DNA from: Dromaius novaehollandiae
Lineage: Eukaryota > Chordata > Aves > Casuariiformes > Dromaiidae
Reading direction: 5' to 3'
Length of the DNA: 64,000 nucleotides
Assembly (NCBI RefSeq): GCF_036370855.1
Contig: NC_088099.1
Span: forward strand, 143,733,017 to 143,797,016
The notes below the pieces were generated by a model. That model worked only from the letters and a program-made list of their open reading frames with translations, was not told the origin of the DNA and made no database searches. Position numbers and translations under genes: made by a program. Below are positions 60,183 to 64,000 of the stretch, in pieces. Positions within the stretch are counted from its first letter, which is position 1. Every line of letters starts with the position of its first letter.

Positions 60183-63100
60183 TTCATATAAAAGATGGTA
60201 ATATGCTAGTGACAGACATGAAAATATGTTAGTACCTCTGATTTGCAGATATTTCTATGAATGTACTTCTATATATTGCAGAGCAAAATGTAGCCAGAGT
60301 TTACTTAGTTCTCGAGATGGTAATAGTTTAACCGTTTGATCAACTCTCCAAATCTAGCTTTCCTAATTAGGCTTTAGCTGGTATAAATTCTCAAATATGT
60401 TGAAGGTAGGAGGCAATTTCCTTAAACCTCCTGATTCAACTCTCTTAATCCTTTAATCACTTCCCTTGTTGTAACTACACCCCTTTGCAGTTTATCTTAC
60501 TGTAGTGGTGAAAACACTGCCTAAACTAATTTCCTGTATTTACTAACAAATATGGTGTACTGGGAGTGTTGAAAAGCTATTGAATCACAGAGAATTGAAA
60601 AACTATTCATGGATCAGTTCAAATATGAGATGGCCTGTTAGATATCAGTAATGGGGAATTAATGTGTTATTTTTATTTATTCTACGTTGTTAACTTAATT
60701 CTTTGTGAATGCATGAAACTTTAGCTCATGTTTGAAAGGGTTTTAGATGCCAGCATATATGATATAAATAATTTGCTGGTAGTGGAACTTCATGAACAAA
60801 AGTGAGCCAGTAGTCATTAATCTTAGCAAGAAATTTGTCCATAATGTTGATAGATATCATCATATTGGCTAATGTGCTCTGCAGGAACACAAACAGAAAC
60901 ATTTAAATAGAGTTGTTAGTGATACTTCTCATAGCTACACATGCACACACATGTACACTTACTTGTCCTCTTGTATTTGTTGGAACAAATCTTTATTATA
61001 ACCAGTTGTCTGCTGTCTTAATTTCACTTGACATTGATGCTTCACAGTTGGCTTTGGCAAATAAGAACTACACATAGTGCTTGTACTGTTCAGAGTCATC
61101 TGAGTAACAACTTGTTTTATTTGAAAGCAACCTCTGATGTTCGAGAACCTTATGTGCTTGCCAGTGAGACTCAGTTTTAAGCAGCAAAATAAGTTGATCA
61201 GTTTAGTCACCTAACTATGATGGATACTCTCCCTGTTCCTTGCTGTTGAAGAAGCCAATGTTTCATGCTTGTATGTGTAATTTTTTGGAGCTATTAAGTA
61301 TATTTATTTCACTGGTTACTCAGCAGGGTACTCGTAGAAACACTGCTGTGGTAAGATACCTGCTTTTACTGTGCCTGTGAGCAGTGGAAGTATGAAATCT
61401 AGAACACAAGCAGAGTTGCTGTATTATCCCTATACATCTGTGTAAACAGATGCTAAGCTATCTCTGGTTTTATCTGGACATTTCTGTCTTGTTACCATGC
61501 GCTTGACAGTAATGCACATTTCTCAAGCAGGTTCTCAGACTCTTGCTTGGTTTTTGCTATAAGCAGACGCAGCAGCTCCTGGCTGTGAACCTGAAAAGGT
61601 GATGATCTGTTCAGACCATATTTGACTACCATTTTGAAAGTCAGTGAAAAAGCTTGTACTATTGGAGTTAATCCTTTGCTTCTGGCAAACAGCCAATACA
61701 GTGAGGAAAGAAATACAGTAACTGGAAGAATAGTCTTAAGAGTGTGATTGTTTCTTAAACTCGTTTCTATTGAAAGTTAGCTCTTGCATAGTTGTTTATA
61801 TTTCTTATAATCTGATAGGAGCAGTGCCTCCCTCTATGACAGGCAATGATAAGACATGCATGCTTCTGTTGAGATGCACTGTAAATTCTTAATTTTTTAT
61901 CAGATTCAGTGTGGATCAAATGAGGTAGAAACAGATTTTTTTTTCTGAATGTTATTGACCTTTGAATATGATTACACAGCTAACAAAAAAATATTTAACA
62001 ACAGGAATCTTAAGTTCTTCAGTCTCTTACTGAACAGATTCCCCCAGCACAGAGTAGGCTTACTTTGCTAAAATAGCGTTTTTCAGCAGGTTTCAGATCT
62101 TCTCAAGAGTTCAAATTGCTAAGGATAAATGGTTGCTACTTTTGTTTCTCATTGAGTAGAAGAAGTGCTACAGCATGTTTATCGGGGGTTTAATATTATT
62201 TCTTCAGAGATCAAAACTATAGAACCTTAAGATAACTAGAATATGTCTTCTGGTTTAGAGTACAGCCACAATAAGCTTATTTAAAACTACCTGTCTAGCA
62301 GGAAATCCCACCCAACTGAATTAGTTTCAATTTTATATTATCACAAACTTCTCATAGATGTTCTGTTTCTTCACAAAATAATGACCTGTGGCATTTGGTA
62401 CCATTTTATCTTGTCACAAATCTCCAATGATCTGTTATATTCAAGAAGTACCCTATGAGGTGATGCTAACAAAATACGTAAGTGTTGCACCTTGGCTTTG
62501 TTTTTCAGTGAAGTGGAGACTGTGTTTTGTTTATTAATGTTTATAACACACAACAGAAGAAATAATAGAAAAATAATTAGGAGTAAGTGGCTTATTGGCT
62601 GCTGTCTTATGTATGAGTTTTCTCAGAGTTGGTTTCTAAACTTGAGAGGTATTTTTTCCTATGCATCAGAGCTTGACTGCTTTGCTGTCAAGTGTTGTTT
62701 AACATACTTTGGTGAAACCTGTAATAATTGGCATGAGTGACTTTAAAAGTCTTTTGAATAATCTCCAAGAGTATATCCTGATATGAAAAATATTTGCTTC
62801 ACTTGCCCTAAATACTAATTGGAAAGCAGAGTGGAAGAAGGACCAAGCTAGTAGAGGGCATGATAGTCTAAACCAGGACTCTCTATCTTTCTTTGAGGAG
62901 GGGAATAATTGCAGAGGTTGATGTGCAAGGAGAGCTACATATATGCCTGTAAAAGTGTGCAATGGGAAATACTTCTTTCCATTGCTTCAGTTACCATTCT
63001 TTTCTTTTTATGCAGGCCAGTAGTGTGTCCGTAAATGCACTATTTTTTCCTCCTTTCTCTTCACTTGCATATTAGTGCACATGCACACTCCTCTTTGACT

Positions 63101-63211
63101 TAGTTTTATCCCCCAGCATATGCGTGAACGTAGAGATGACTTTTCTGCATGTCCTACTTTTCTCCCGTGTTTTTCTCCAGATCTGATACTGCTTTTGTTC
63201 CTCCCTGCTAA

Positions 63212-63279
63212 CAAAAAAAAAAAGACAACAAACCAAAACACTTAGTTACTGTTTATTCACTGTATTTTTTTTTTTTTTT
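63212..63279 (+). repeat. Poly-A and poly-T runs
   Basis: An A run at about 63212-63223 and a T run at about 63265-63279, roughly 40 bases apart, within intron 2. They could pair as an A/T inverted repeat but are more simply separate homopolymers. Confidence 0.8.
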
Positions 63280-63341
63280 GCATAAGCTAAAATTTCTTGC
63301 CATTCTTTGGATTCCCTTTTCTCCATTAGTCCTTTAGTTCT

Positions 63342-63425
63342 CTCCTCAGTCATCCCCTGCTACCTACTCAAGCCTTGTTTCCTCCTCAGTCATCCCCTGC
63401 TACCTACTCAAGCCTTGTTTCCTCC
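63342..63425 (+). repeat. Perfect 40-bp tandem duplication (2.1 copies)
   Basis: The unit CTCCTCAGTCATCCCCTGCT followed by ACCTACTCAAGCCTTGTTTC occurs twice without a single mismatch, and the identity runs four bases into a third copy. Lack of divergence implies a very recent event or an assembly duplication. Confidence 0.95.
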
Positions 63426-64000
63426 ATTTTTCTACTAGATCTTTACCAGATTAGCAGCCTTGTGGACTATAGTCCATCAAGTGTACCCTTTTCCTGAGCT
63501 TATAAATCCTATGTGTCCCTATGCGTGTCACACCTCCCACCATTGCATGAACTGTGCAATTAAATTCCTTCCTCCCTACCCTCTGAAAGTCTGCTCTTCT
63601 TTGCCCCAAATTCTGAACTGCTTCCCTGGCCGGGCTGGTGAGTCTTACCTCGTCTTTTCCAGCCAGCCTTCTCTCCTTGTCTTTTTCAGACTTCTGCTGC
63701 TGCCTGTTTGTGTGGACAGCCAGTTTGATGGGAAGAAAGAATAACTGGTACTGAGAGCAGGCAGCAGGTGGTTCTTTCTGGGCTTGTATGCTGCCTCAGC
63801 AGCTGTTTTACCACAGAGATCACTGGTGCCGCAGCAGCCACTAGTATTTCACAGATTTTGTGTACTCCTGTTTTAGTGAGGAAATAAGTATGTAGGAATC
63901 TGTAGCTAGTTTTAAACAAAAGGCTTTGCTTTTGGCCAGAGTAGAAGGCAGACAGCAGAACGCTCCCTTTTCCCCAGGATGGTTGGATGTCTCTGCAGTT

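Overview
The window is vertebrate, almost certainly avian, nuclear DNA. The diagnostic signs are several CR1 LINE fragments with the CR1-type 3' end (CACAGAAT octamers on the + strand), low repeat density, no Alu/L1-type repeats, and a spliced gene starting in a CpG island. I cannot name the species. It is not prokaryotic DNA, so operons, ribosome binding sites and CRISPR arrays do not apply.

Only one protein-coding gene can be supported. It is YWHAZ (14-3-3 zeta), on the + strand. Its CpG-island promoter and probable non-coding first exon(s) lie at about 50.7-53.1 kb, with a CRE, an inverted CCAAT box and several donor-like sites. Its first coding exon (residues 1-98, strong Kozak start, consensus acceptor and donor) is at 54248-54551. 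The remaining coding exons lie beyond the right edge; the last 9.4 kb is intron.

The left 50 kb looks like a gene-poor intergenic interval. In other amniotes, as I recall, YWHAZ is flanked on its 5' side by a long gap before ZNF706 and on its 3' side by PABPC1, so the left side is probably that gap. It holds two young, ~97% identical CR1 3' ends (2.2 and 5.9 kb), an older ~1.95 kb CR1 with decayed reverse-transcriptase coding (8.1-10.1 kb), a very old CR1/L3-like RT fragment (44.2 kb), several MIR-like or tRNA-like ancient repeat remnants (4.5, 19.7, 31.0, 38.4, 39.1-39.4 kb) and simple repeats.

The most interesting unexplained item is a small GC-rich island at 27.1-27.27 kb inside the desert. 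It packs YY1-type and ETS-type palindromes and is followed by a consensus 5' splice site. It looks like the promoter and first exon of an unannotated transcript, or a distal alternative YWHAZ start. I found no evidence for a wholly new molecular system; the other findings are structural motifs, duplications and one amino-acid variant that can be tested.
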